Source of the DNA: Gibbula magus
Taxonomy: Eukaryota > Mollusca > Gastropoda > Trochida > Trochidae
NCBI GenBank assembly: GCA_936450465.1
Contig: OW388296.1
Coordinates: 39,398,023 to 39,462,022 of the forward strand
Reading direction: 5' to 3'
Length of the DNA stretch: 64,000 nucleotides
Part shown: one piece after another, positions 11,001 to 26,000 of the stretch
Layout: each line of letters opens with the position of its first letter
Numbering within the stretch: position 1 is the first letter of the stretch
The notes under the pieces: generated by a model
What the model was told of the DNA's origin: nothing
The model's input: only the letters and a program-made list of their open reading frames with translations
Database searches by the model: none
Made by a program: the position numbers and the translations under genes

Positions 11001-14000
11001 TTATAGGATCTGTAATATAACACGAGTGGTCTCGTTATAGGATATGTAATATAACACGAGTGGTCTCGTTATAGGATCTGTAATATAACACGAGTGCCAT
11101 GTTATAGGAACTGTAATATAACACGAGTGGTCTCGTTATAGGATCTGTAATATAACACGAGTGGTCTCGTTATAGGAGCTGTAATATAACACGAGTGGTC
11201 TCGTTATAGGATCTGTAATATAACACGAGTGGTCTCGTTATAGGAACTGTAATATAACACGAGTGGTCTCGTTAAAGGATCTGTAATATAACACAAGTGG
11301 TCTCGTTATAGGAACTGTAATATAACACGAGTGGTCTCGTTATAGGATCTGTAATATAACACGAGTGGTCTCGTTATAGGATCTATAATGTAACACGAGT
11401 GGTCTCGTTAAAGGATCTGTAATATAACACGAGTGGTCTCGTTATAGGAACTGTAATATAACACGAGACCTAGGATCTGTAATATAACACGAGTGGTCTC
11501 GTTATAGAAACTGTAATATAACACGAGTGGTCTCATTATAGGATCTGTAATATAACACGAGTGGTCTCGTTATAGGAACTGTAATATAACACGAGTGGTC
11601 TCGTTAAAGGATCTGTAATATAACACAAGTGGTCTCGTTATAGGAACTGTAATATAACACGAGTGGTCTCGTTATAGGATCTGTAATATAACACGAGTGG
11701 TCTCGTTATAGGATCTATAATGTAACACGAGTGGTCTCGTTATAGGAGCTGTAATATAACACGAGTGGTCTCGTTATAGGAACTGTAATATAACACGAGT
11801 GGTCTCGTTATAGGAACTGTAATATAACACAAGTGGTCTCGTTATAGGATCTGTAATATAACACGAGTGGTCTCGTTATAGGAACTGTAATATAACACGA
11901 GTGGTCTCGTTATAGGATCTGTAATATAACACGAGTGGTCTCGTTATAGGAACTGTAATATAACACGAGACCTAGGAACTGTAATATAACACGAGTGGTC
12001 TCGTTATAGGATCTGTAATATAACACGAGTGGTCTCGTTATAGGATCTGTAATATAACACGAGTGGTCTCGTCATAGGAACTGTAATATAACACGAGTGG
12101 TCTCGTTATAGGATCTGTAATATAACACGAGTGGTCTCGTTATAGGAACTGTAATATAACACGAGTGGTCTCGTTATAGGAACTGTAATATAACACGAGT
12201 GGTCTCGTTATAGGATCTGTAATATAACACGAGTGGTCTCGTAATAGGATCTGTAATATAACACGAGTGGTCTCGTTATAGGAACTGTAATATAACACGA
12301 GTGGTCTCGTTATAGGAACTGTAATATAAAACGAGTGGTCTCGTTATAGGATCTGTAATATAACACGAGTGGTCTCGTTATAGGAACTGTAATATAACAC
12401 GAGTGGTCTCGTTATAGGATCTGTAATATAACACGAGTGGTCTCGTTATAGGAGCTGTAATATAACACGAGTAGTCTCGTTATAGGAACTGTAATATAAA
12501 ACGAGTGGTCTCGTTATAGGATCTGTAATATAACACGAGTGGTCTCGTTATAGGAACTGTAATATAACACGAGTGGTCTCGTTATAGGATCTGTAATATA
12601 ACACGAGTGGTCTCGTTATAGGAGCTGTAATATAACACGAGTAGTCTCGTTATAGGAACTGTAATATAACACGAGTGGTCTCGTTATAGGATCTGTAACA
12701 TAACACGAGTGGTCTCGTTATAGGATCTGTAATATAACACGAGTGGTCTCGTTATAGGATCTGTAATATAACACGAGTGGTCTCGTTATAGGATCTATAA
12801 TATAACACGAGTGGTCTCGTTATAGGATCTGTAATATAACACGAGTGGTCTCGTTATAGGAACTGTAATATAACACGAGTGGTTTCGTTATAGGATCTGT
12901 AATATAACACGAGTGGTTTCGTTATAGGATCTGTAATATAACACGAGTGGTCTCGTTATAGGAACTGTAATATAACACGAGTGGTCTCGTTATAGGATCT
13001 GTAATATAACACGAGACCTAGGAACTGTAATATAACACGAGTGGTCTCGTTATAGGAACTGTAATATAACACGAGTGGTCTCGTTATAGGACCTGTAATA
13101 TAACACGAGTGGTCTCGATATAGGATCTGTAATATAACACGAGTGGTCTCGTTATAGGAACTGTAATATAACACGAGACCTAGGAACTGTAATATAACAC
13201 GAGTGGTCTCGTTATAGGATCTGTAATATAACACGAGTGGTCTCGTTATAGGATCTGTAATATAACACGAGTGGTCTCGTTATAGGAACTGTAATATAAC
13301 ACGAGTGGTCTCGTTATAGGATCTGTAATATAACACGAGTGGTCTCGTTATAGGAACTGTAATATAACACGAGTGGTCTCGTTATAGGAACTGTAATATA
13401 ACACGAGTGGTCTCGTTATAGGAACTGTAATATAACACGAGTGCTCTCGTTATAGGATCTGTAATATAACACGAGTGGTCTCGTTATAGGATCTGTAATA
13501 TAACACGAGTGGTCTCGTTATAGGAACTCTAATATAACACGAGTGGTCTCGTTATAGGATCTGAAATATAACACGAGTGGTCTCGTTATAGGATCTGTAA
13601 TATAAAACGAGTGGTCTCGTTATAGGAGCTGTAATATAACACGAGTGGTCTCGTTATAGGATCTGTAATATAACACGAGTGGTCTCGTTATAGGAACTGT
13701 AATATAACACGAGTGGTCTCGTTATAGGAACTGTAATATAACACGAGACCTAGGAACTGTAATATAACACGAGTGGTCTCGTTATAGGAACTGTAATATA
13801 ACACGAGTGTTCTCGTTATAGGAACTGTAATATAACACGAGTGGTCTCGTTACAGGAACTGTAAAATAACACGAGTGGTCTCGTTATAGGAACTGTAATA
13901 TAAAACGAGTGGTCTCGTTATAGGAACTGTAATATAACACGAGTGGTCTCGTTATAGGAGCTGTAATATAACACGAGTGGTCTCGTTTAGGATCTGTAAT

Positions 14001-17000
14001 ATAACACGAGTGGTCTCGTTACAGGAACTGTAATATAAAAAGAGTGGTCTCGTTATATGAACTGTAATATAACAATAGTGGTCTCGTTATAGGATCTGTA
14101 ATATAACACGAGTGGTCTCGTTATAGGAACTGTAATATAACACGAGACCTAGGAACTGTAATATAACACGAGTGGTCTCGTTATAGGATCTGTAATATAA
14201 CACGAGTGGTCTCGTTATAGGATCTGTAATATAACACGAGTGGTCTCGTTATAGGAACTGTAATATAACACGAGTGGTCTCGTTATAGGATCTGTAATAT
14301 AACACGAGTGGTCTCGTTATAGGAACTGTAATATAACACGAGTGGTCTCGTTATAGGATCTGTAATATAACACGAGTGGTCTCGTTATAGAATCTGTAAT
14401 ATAACACGAGTGGTCTCGTTATAGGAACTGTAATATAACACGAGTGGTCTCGTTATAGGATCTGTAATATAACACGAGTGGTCTCGTTATATGATCTGTA
14501 ATATAACACGAGTGGTCTCGTTATAGGATCTGTAATATAACACGAGTGGTCTCGTTATAGGAACTGTAAGATAACACGAGTGGTCTCGTTATAGGATCTG
14601 TAATATAACACGAGTGGTCTCGTTATAGGAACTGTAATATAACACGAGTGGTCTCGTTATAGGAACTGTAATATAACACGAGACCTAGGAACTGTAATAT
14701 AACACGAGTGGTCTCGTTATAGGATCTGTAATATAACACGAGTGTTCTCGTTATAGGAACTGTAATATAACACGAGTGGTCTCGTTACAGGAACTGTAAT
14801 ATAACACGAGTGGTCTCGTTATAGGAACTGTAATATAAAACGAGTGGTCTCGTTATAGGAACTGTAATATAACACGAGTGGTCTCGCTATAGGATCTGTA
14901 ACATAACACGAGTGGTCTCGTTATAGGATCTGTAATATAACACGAGTGGTCTCGTTATAGGATCTGTAATATAACACGATTGGTCTCGTTATAGGAACTG
15001 TAATATAACACGAGTGGTCTCGTTTTAGGATCTGTAATATAACACGAGTGGTCTCGTTATAGGATCTGTAATATAACACGAGTGGTCTCGTTATAGGATC
15101 TATAATATAACACGAGTGGTCTCGTCATAGGATCTGTAATATAACACGAGTGGTCTCGTTATAGGAACTGTAATATAACACGAGTGGTCTCGTTATAGGA
15201 ACTGTAATGTAACACGAGTGGTCTCGTTATAGGAGCTGTAATATAACACGATTGGTCTCGTTATAGGAACTGTAATATAACACGAGTGGTCTCGTTATAG
15301 GAGCTGTAATATAACACGAGTGGTCTCGTTATAGGAACTGTCATATAACACGAGTGGTCTCGTTATAGGATCTGTAATATAACACGAGTGGTCTCGTTAT
15401 AGGAACTGTAATATAACACGAGTGGTCTCGATATAGGATCTGTAATATAACACGAGTGGTCTCGTTATAGGATATGTAATATAACACGAGTGGTCTCGTT
15501 ATAGGAACTGTAATATAACACGAGACCTAGGAACTGTAATATAACACGAGTGGTCTCGTTATAGGATCTGTAATATAACACGAGTGGTCTCGTTATAGGA
15601 ACTGTAATATAACACGAGTGGTCTCGTTATAGGAACTGTAATATAACACGAGTGCTCTCGTTATAGGATCTGTAATATAACACGAGTGGTCTCGTTATAG
15701 GATCTGTAATATAACACGAGTGGTCTCGTTATAGGAACTCTAATATAACACGAGTGGTCTCGTTATAGGATCTGAAATATAACACGAGTGGTCTCGTTAT
15801 AGGATCTGTAATATAACACGAGTGGTCTCGTTATAGGATCTGTAATATAACACGAGTGGTCTCGTTATAGGATCTGTAATATAACACGAGTGGTCTCGTT
15901 ATAGGAACTGTAATATAACACGAGTGGTCTCGTTATAGGAACTGTAATATAACACGAGACCTAGGAACTGTAATATAACACGAGTGGTCTCGTTATAGGA
16001 ACTGTAATATAACACGAGTGTTCTCGTTATAGGAACTGTAATATAACACGAGTGGTCTCGTTACAGGAACTGTAAAATAACACGAGTGGTCTCGTTATAG
16101 GAACTGTAATATAAAACGAGTGGTCTCGTTATAGGAACTGTAATATAACACGAGTGGTCTCGTTATAGGAGCTGTAATATAACACGAGTGGTCTCGTTTA
16201 GGATCTGTAATATAACACGAGTGGTCTCGTTACAGGAACTGTAATATAAAAAGAGTGGTCTCGTTATATGAACTGTAATATAACAATAGTGGTCTCGTTA
16301 TAGGATCTGTAATATAACACGAGTGGTCTCGTTATAGGAACTGTAATATAACACGAGACCTAGGAACTGTAATATAACACGAGTGGTCTCGTTATAGGAT
16401 CTGTAATATAACACGAGTGGTCTCGTTATAGGATCTGTAATATAACACGAGTGGTCTCGTTATAGGAACTGTAATATAACACGAGTGGTCTCGTTATAGG
16501 ATCTGTAATATAACACGAGTGGTCTCGTTATAGGAACTGTAATATAACACGAGTGGTCTCGTTATAGGATCTGTAATATAACACGAGTGGTCTCGTTATA
16601 GAATCTGTAATATAACACGAGTGGTCTCGTTATAGGAACTGTAATATAACACGAGTGGTCTCGTTATAGGATCTGTAATATAACACGAGTGGTCTCGTTA
16701 TATGATCTGTAATATAACACGAGTGGTCTCGTTATAGGATCTGTAATATAACACGAGTGGTCTCGTTATAGGAACTGTAAGATAACACGAGTGGTCTCGT
16801 TATAGGATCTGTAATATAACACGAGTGGTCTCGTTATAGGAACTGTAATATAACACGAGTGGTCTCGTTATAGGAACTGTAATATAACACGAGACCTAGG
16901 AACTGTAATATAACACGAGTGGTCTCGTTATAGGATCTGTAATATAACACGAGTGTTCTCGTTATAGGAACTGTAATATAACACGAGTGGTCTCGTTACA

Positions 17001-20000
17001 GGAACTGTAATATAACACGAGTGGTCTCGTTATAGGAACTGTAATATAAAACGAGTGGTCTCGTTATAGGAACTGTAATATAACACGAGTGGTCTCGCTA
17101 TAGGATCTGTAACATAACACGAGTGGTCTCGTTATAGGATCTGTAATATAACACGAGTGGTGTCGTCATAGGAGCTGTAATATAACACGAGTGGTCTCGT
17201 TATAGGATCTGTAATATAACACGAGTGGTCTCGTTATAGGAACTGTAATATAACACGAGTGGTCTCGTTATAGGAACTGTAATATAACACGAGTGGTCTC
17301 GTTATAGGATCTGTAATATAACACGAGTGGTCTCGTTATAGGATCTGTAATATAACACGAGTGGTCTCGTAATAGGAGCTGTAATATAACACGAGTGGTC
17401 TCGTTATAGGAACTGTAATATAACACGAGTGGTCTCGTTATAGGATCTGTAATATAACACGAGTGGTCTCGTTATAGGAACTGTAATATAACACGAGTGG
17501 TCCCGTTATAGGATCTGTAATATAACACGAGTGGTCTCGTTATAGGATCTGTAATATAACACGAGTGGTCTCGTTATAGGAACTGTAATATAACACGAGT
17601 GGTATCGTTATAGGAACTGTAATATAACACGAGTGGTCTCGTTATAGGAACTGTAATATAACACGAGTGGTCTCGTTATAGGATCTGTAATATAACACGA
17701 GTGGTCTCGTTATAGGAACTGTAATATAACACGAGTGGTCTCGTTATAGGATCTGTAATATAACACGAGTGGTCTCGTTATAGGATCTGTAATATAACAC
17801 GAGTGGTCTCGTTATAGGATCTGTAATATAACACGAGTGGTCTCGTTATAGGATCTGTAATATAACACGAGTGGTCTCGTTATAGGAACTGTAATATAAC
17901 ACGAGACCTAGGAACTGTAATATAACACGAGTGGTCTCGTTATAGGATCTGTAATATAACACGAGTGGTCTCGTTATAGGAACTGTAATATAACACGAGT
18001 GGTCTCGTTATAGGAACTGTAATATAACACGAGTGGTCTCGTTATAGGAACTGTAATATAACACGAGTGGTCTCGTTATAGGAACTGTAATATAACACGA
18101 GTGGTCTCGTTATAGGATCTGTAATAAAAAACGAGTGGTCTCGTTATAGGATCTGTAATATAACACGAGTGGTCTCGTTATAGGATCTGTAATATAACAC
18201 GAGTGGTCTCGTTATAGGATCTGTAATATAACACGAGTGGTCTCGTTATAGGATCTGTAATATAACACGAGTGGTCTCGTTATAGGAACTGTAATATAAC
18301 ACGAGTGGTCTCGTTATAGGAACTGTAATATAACACGAGTGGTCTCGTTATAGGAACTGCAATATAACTCGAGTGGTCTCGTTATAGGAACTGTAATATA
18401 ACACGAGTGGTCTCGTTATAGGATCTGTAAAATAAAACGAGTGGTCTCGTTATAGGATCTGTAATATAACACGAGTGGTCTCGTTATAGGAACTGTAATA
18501 TAACACGAGCTGTCTCGTTATAGGATCTGTAATATAACACGAGTGGTCTCGTTATAGGATCTGTAATATAACACGAGTGGTCTCGTTATAGGATCTGTAA
18601 TATAACACGAGTGGTCTCGTTATAGGAACTGTAATATAACACGAGTGGTCTCGTTATAGGAACTGTAATATAAAACGAGTGGTCTCGTTATAGGAGCTGT
18701 AATATAACACGAGTGGTCTCGTTATAGGATCTGTAATATAACACGAGTGGTCTCGTTATAGGAACTGTAATATAACACGAGTGGTCTCGTTATAGGATCT
18801 GTAATATAACACGAGTGGTCTCGTTATAGGAACTGTAATATAACACGAGTGGTCTCGTTACAGGAACTGTAATATAACACGAGTGGTCTCGTTATAGGAA
18901 CTGTAATATAAAACGAGTGGTCTCGTTATAGGAACTGTAATATAACACGAGTGGTCTCGCTATAGGATCTGTAACATAACACGAGTGGTCTCGTTATAGG
19001 ATCTGTAATATAACACGAGTGGTGTCGTCATAGGAGCTGTAATATAACACGAGTGGTCTCGTTATAGGATCTGTAATATAACACGAGTGGTCTCGTTATA
19101 GGATCTGTAATATAACACGAGTGGTCTCGTTATAGGAACTGTAATATAACACGAGTGGTCTCGTTATAGGATCTGTAATATAACACGAGTGGTCTCGTTA
19201 TAGGATCTGTAATATAACACGAGTGGTCTCGTGATAGGAGCTGTAATATAACACGAGTGGTCTCGTTATAGGAACTGTAATATAACACGAGTGGTCTCGT
19301 TATAGGATCTGTAATATAACACGAGTGGTCTCGTTATAGGAACTGTAATATAACACGAGTGGTCCCGTTATAGGATCTGTAATATAACACGAGTGGTCTC
19401 GTTATAGGATCTGTAATATAACACGAGTGGTCTCGTTATAGGAACTGTAATATAACACGAGTGGTATCGTTATAGGAACTGTAATATAACACGAGTGGTC
19501 TCGTTATAGGAACTGTAATATAACACGAGTGGTCTCGTTATAGGATCTGTAATATAACACGAGTGGTCTCGTTATAGGAACTGTAATATAACACGAGTGG
19601 TCTCGTTATAGGATCTGTAATATAACACGAGTGGTCTCGTTATAGGATCTGTAATATAACACGAGTGGTCTCGTTATAGGATCTGTAATATAACACGAGT
19701 GGTCTCGTTATAGGATCTGTAATATAACACGAGTGGTCTCGTTATAGGAACTGTAATATAACACGAGACCTAGGAACTGTAATATAACACGAGTGGTCTC
19801 GTTATAGGATCTGTAATATAACACGAGTGGTCTCGTTATAGGAACTGTAATATAACACGAGTGGTCTCGTTATAGGAACTGTAATATAACACGAGTGGTC
19901 TCGTTATAGGAACTGTAATATAACACGAGTGGTCTCGTTATAGGAACTGTAATATAACACGAGTGGTCTCGTTATAGGATCTGTAATAAAAAACGAGTGG

Positions 20001-23000
20001 TCTCGTTATAGGATCTGTAATATAACACGAGTGGTCTCGTTATAGGATCTGTAATATAACACGAGTGGTCTCGTTATAGGATCTGTAATATAACACGAGT
20101 GGTCTCGTTATAGGATCTGTAATATAACACGAGTGGTCTCGTTATAGGAACTGTAATATAACACGAGTGGTCTCGTTATAGGAACTGTAATATAACACGA
20201 GTGGTCTCGTTATAGGAACTGTAATATAACTCGAGTGGTCTCGTTATAGGAACTGTAATATAACACGAGTGGTCTCGTTATAGGATCTGTAAAATAAAAC
20301 GAGTGGTCTCGTTATAGGATCTGTAATATAACACGAGTGGTCTCGTTATAGGAACTGTAATATAACACGAGCTGTCTCGTTATAGGATCTGTAATATAAC
20401 ACGAGTGGTCTCGTTATAGGATCTGTAATATAACACGAGTGGTCTCGTTATAGGATCTGTAATATAACACGAGTGGTCTCGTTATAGGAACTGTAATATA
20501 ACACGAGTGGTCTCGTTATAGGAACTGTAATATAAAACGAGTGGTCTCGTTATAGGAGCTGTAATATAACACGAGTGGTCTCGTTATAGGATCTGTAATA
20601 TAACACGAGTGGTCTCGTTATAGGAACTGTAATATAACACGAGTGGTCTCGTTATAGGATCTGTAATATAACACGAGTGGTCTCGTTATAGGAACTGTAA
20701 TATAACACGAGACCTAGGAACTGTAATATAACACGAGTGGTCTCGTTATAGGAACTGTAATATAACACGAGTGGTCTCGTTATAGGATCTGTAATATAAC
20801 ACGAGTGGTCTCGTTATAGGAACTGTAATATAACACGAGTGGTTTCGTTATAGGAACTGTAATATAACACGAGTGGTCTCGTTATAGGAACTGTAATATA
20901 ACACGAGTGGTCTCGTTATAGGAGCTGTAATATAACACGAGTGGTCTCGTTATAGGATCTGTAATATAACACGAGTGGTGTCGTTATAGGATCTGTAATA
21001 TAACACGAGTGGTCTCGTTATAGGAACTGTAATATAACACGAGTGGTCTCGTTATAGGATCTGTAATATAACACGAGTGGTCTCGTCATAGGAACTGTAA
21101 TATAACACGAGTGGTCTGGTTATAGGAGCTGTAATATAACACGGGTGGTCTTGTTATAGGAACTGTAATATAACACGAGTGGTCTCGTTATAGGAACTGT
21201 AATATAACACGAGTGGTCTCGTTAAAGGATCTGTAATATAACACAAGTGGTCTCGTTATAGGAACTGTAATATAACACGAGTGGTCTCGTTATAGGAACT
21301 GTAATATAAGACGAGTGGTCTCGTTTTAGGAGCTGTAATATATTACGAGTGGTCTCGTTATAGGATATGTAATATAACACGAGTGGTCTCGTTATAGGAA
21401 CTGTAATATAAAACGAGTGGTCTCGTTATAGGATCTGTAATATAACACGAGTGATCTCCGCGGCGTTATAGGAACTGTAATATAACACGAGTGGTCTCGT
21501 TATAGGAGCTGTAATATAACACGAGTGGTCTCGTTATAGGAACTGTAATATAAAACGAGTGGTTTCGTTATAGGATCTGTAATATAACACGAGTGGTCTC
21601 GTTATAGGAGCTGTAATATAACACGAGTTGTCTCGTTATAGGAGCTGTAATATAACACGAGTGGTCTCGTTATAGGAACTGTAATATAACACGAGTGGTC
21701 TCGTTATAGGAACTGTAATATAAAACGAATGGTCTCGTTATAGGATCTGTAATATAACACGAGTGGTCTCCGCGGCGTTATAGGAACTGTAATATAACAC
21801 GAGTGGTCTCGTTATAGGAACTGTAATATAAAACGAGTGGTCTCGTTATAGGATCTGTAATATAACACGAATGGTCTCAGCGGCGTTATAGGAACTGTAA
21901 TATAACACGAGTGGTCTCGTTATAGGAGCTGTAATATAACACGAGTGGTCTCGTTATAGGAGCTGTAATATAACACGAGTTGTCTCGTTATAGGAGCTGT
22001 AATATAACACGAGTGGTCTCGTTATAGGAACTGTAATATAAAACGAGTGGTCTCGTTATAGGAGCTGTAATATAACACGAGTGGTCTCGTTATAGGATCT
22101 GTAATATAACACGAGTGGTCTCGTTATAGGAACTGTAATATAACACGAGTGGTCTCGTTATAGGATCTGTAATATAACACGAGTGGTCTCGTTATAGGAA
22201 CTGTAATATAACACGAGACCTAGGAACTGTAATATAACACGAGTGGTCTCGTTATAGGAGCTGTAATATAACACGAGTGGTCTCGTTATAGGATCTGTAA
22301 TATAACACGAGTGGTCTCGTTATAGGAACTGTAATATAACACGAGTGGTTTCGTTATAGGAACTGTAATATAACACGAGTGGTCTCGTTATAGGAACTGT
22401 AATATAACACGAGTGGTCTCGTTATAGGAGCTGTAATATAACACGAGTGGTCTCGTTATAGGATCTGTAATATAACACGAGTGGTGTCGTTATAGGATCT
22501 GTAATATAACACGAGTTGTCTCGTTATAGGAACTGTAATATAACACGAGTGGTCTCGTTATAGGATCTGTAATATAACACGAGTGGTCTCGTTATAGGAT
22601 CTGTAATATAACACGAGTGGTCTCGTCATAGGAACTGTAATATAACACGAGTGGTCTGGTTATAGGAGCTGTAATATAACACGGGTGGTCTTGTTATAGG
22701 AACTGTAATATAACACGAGTGGTCTCGTTATAGGAACTGTAATATAACACGAGTGGTCTCGTTAAAGGATCTGTAATATAACACAAGTGGTCTCGTTATA
22801 GGAACTGTAATATAACACGAGTGGTCTCGTTATAGGAACTGTAATATAAGACGAGTGGTCTCGTTTTAGGAGCTGTAATATATTACGAGTGGTCTCGTTA
22901 TAGGATATGTAATATAACACGAGTGGTCTCGTTATAGGAACTGTAATATAAAACGAGTGGTCTCGTTATAGGATCTGTAATATAACACGAGTGATCTCCG

Positions 23001-26000
23001 CGGCGTTATAGGAACTGTAATATAACACGAGTGGTCTCGTTATAGGAGCTGTAATATAACACGAGTGGTCTCGTTATAGGAACTGTAATATAAAACGAGT
23101 GGTTTCGTTATAGGATCTGTAATATAACACGAGTGGTCTCGTTATAGGAGCTGTAATATAACACGAGTTGTCTCGTTATAGGAGCTGTAATATAACACGA
23201 GTGGTCTCGTTATAGGAACTGTAATATAACACGAGTGGTCTCGTTATAGGAACTGTAATATAAAACGAATGGTCTCGTTATAGGATCTGTAATATAACAC
23301 GAGTGGTCTCCGCGGCGTTATAGGAACTGTAATATAACACGAGTGGTCTCGTTATAGGAACTGTAATATAAAACGAGTGGTCTCGTTATAGGATCTGTAA
23401 TATAACACGAATGGTCTCAGCGGCGTTATAGGAACTGTAATATAACACGAGTGGTCTCGTTATAGGAGCTGTAATATAACACGAGTGGTCTCGTTATAGG
23501 AGCTGTAATATAACACGAGTTGTCTCGTTATAGGAGCTGTAATATAACACGAGTGGTCTCGTTATAGGAACTGTAATATAACACGACTGGTCTCGTTATA
23601 GGAACTGTAATATAAAACGAGTGGTCTCGTTATAGGATCTGTAATATAACACGAGTGGTCTCGTTATAGGAGCTGTAATATAACACGAGTGGTCTCGTTA
23701 TAGGAGCTGTAATATAACACGAGTGGTCTCGTTATAGGAGCTGTAATATAACACGAGTGGTCTCGTTATAGGAGCTGTAATATAACACGAGTGGTCTCGT
23801 TATAGGATCTGTAATATAACACGAGTGGTGTCGTTATAGGATCTGTAATATAACACGAGTGGTCTCGTTATAGGAACTGTAATATAACACGAGTGGTCTC
23901 GTTATAGGATCTGTAATATAACACGAGTGGTCTCGTTATAGGAACTGTAATATAACACGAGTGGTCTGGTTATAGGAGCTGTAATATAACACGGGTGGTC
24001 TTGTTATAGGAACTGTAATATAACACGAGTGGTCTCGTTATAGGAACTGTAATATAACACGAGTGGTCTCGTTATAGGATCTGTAATATAACACAAGTGG
24101 TCTCGTTATAGGAACTGTAATATAAGACGAGTGGTCTCGTTTTAGGAGCTGTAATATATTACGAGTGGTCTCGTTATAGGAACTGTAATATAACACGAGT
24201 GGTCTCGTTATAGGAACTGTAATATAAAACGAGTGGTTTCGTTATAGGATCTGTAATATAACACGTGTGGTCTCCGCGGCGTTATAGGAACTGTAATATA
24301 ACACGAGTGGTCTCGTTATAGGAGCTGTAATATAACACGAGTGGTCTCGTTATAGGAACTGTAATATAAAACGAGTGGTCTCGTTATAGGATCTGTAATA
24401 TAACACGAGTGGTCTCGTTATAGGAGCTGTAATATAACACGAGTGGTCTCGTTATAGGAACTGTAATATAACACGAGTGGTCTCGTTATATGAACTGTAA
24501 TATAACACGAGTGGTCTCGTTATAGGAACTGTAATATAACACGAGTGGTCTCGTTATAGGAACTGTAATATAACACGAGTGGTCTCGTTATAGGATCTGT
24601 AATATAAAACGAGTGGTCTCGTTATAGGATCTGTAATATAACACGAGTGGTCTCGTTATAGGATCTGTAATATAACACGAGTGGTCTCGTTATAGGATCT
24701 GTAATATAACACGAGTGGTCTCGTTATAGGATTTGTAATATAACACGAGTGGTCTCGTTATAGGAACTGTAATATAACACGAGTGGTCACGTTATAGGAA
24801 CTGTAATATAACACGAGTGGTCTCGTTATAGGAACTGTAATATAACTCGAGTGGTCTCGTTATAGGAACTGTAATATAACACGAGTGGTCTCGTTATAGG
24901 ATCTGTAAAATAAAACGAGTGGTCTCGTTATAGGATCTGTAATATAACACGAGTGGTCTCGTTATAGGAACTGTAATATAACACGAGCTGTCTCGTTATA
25001 GGATCTGTAATATAACACGAGTGGTCTCGTTATAGGATCTGTAATATAACACGAGTGGTCTCGTTATAGGATCTGTAATATAACACGAGTGGTCTCGTTA
25101 TAGGAACTGTAATATAACACGAGTGGTCTCGTTATAGGAACTGTAATATAAAACGAGTGGTCTCGTTATAGGAGCTGTAATATAACACGAGTGGTCTCGT
25201 TATAGGATCTGTAATATAAAACGAGTGGTCTCGTTATAGGAACTGTAATATAACACGAGTGGTCTCGTTATAGGATCTGTAATATAACACGAGTGGTCTC
25301 GTTATAGGAACTGTAATATAACACGAGACCTAGGAACTGTAATATAACACGAGTGGTCTCGTTATAGGAGCTGTAATATAACACGAGTGGTCTCGTTATA
25401 GGATCTGTAATATAACACGAGTGGTCTCGTTATAGGAACTGTAATATAACACGAGTGGTTTCGTTATAGGAACTGTAATATAACACGAGTGGTCTCGTTA
25501 TAGGAACTGTAATATAACACGAGTGGTCTCGTTATAGGATCTGTAATATAACACGAGTGGTCTCGTCATAGGAACTGTAATATAACACGAGACCTAGGAA
25601 CTGTAATATAACACGAGTGGTCTCGTTATAGGAGCTGTAATATAACACGAGTGGTCTCGTTATAGGATCTGTAATATAACACGAGTGGTCTCGTTATAGG
25701 AACTGTAATATAACACGAGTGGTTTCGTTATAGGAACTGTAATATAACATGAGTGGTCTCGTTATAGGAACTGTAATATAACACGAGTGGTCTCGTTATA
25801 GGAGCTGTAATATAACACGAGTGGTGTCGTTATAGGATCTGTAATATAACACGAGTTGTCTCGTTATAGGAACTGTAATATAACACGAGTGGTCTCGTTA
25901 TAGGATCTGTAATATAACACGAGTGGTCTCGTCATAGGAACTGTAATATAACACGAGTGGTCTGGTTATAGGAGCTGTAATATAACACGGGTGGTCTTGT

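Noticed and set aside
12956..13234. Open frames inside the 34-bp satellite (also 37764-37997)
   Set aside because: They encode only the translated repeat (YNETTRVILQ and similar) and are kept open by chance through variant units.
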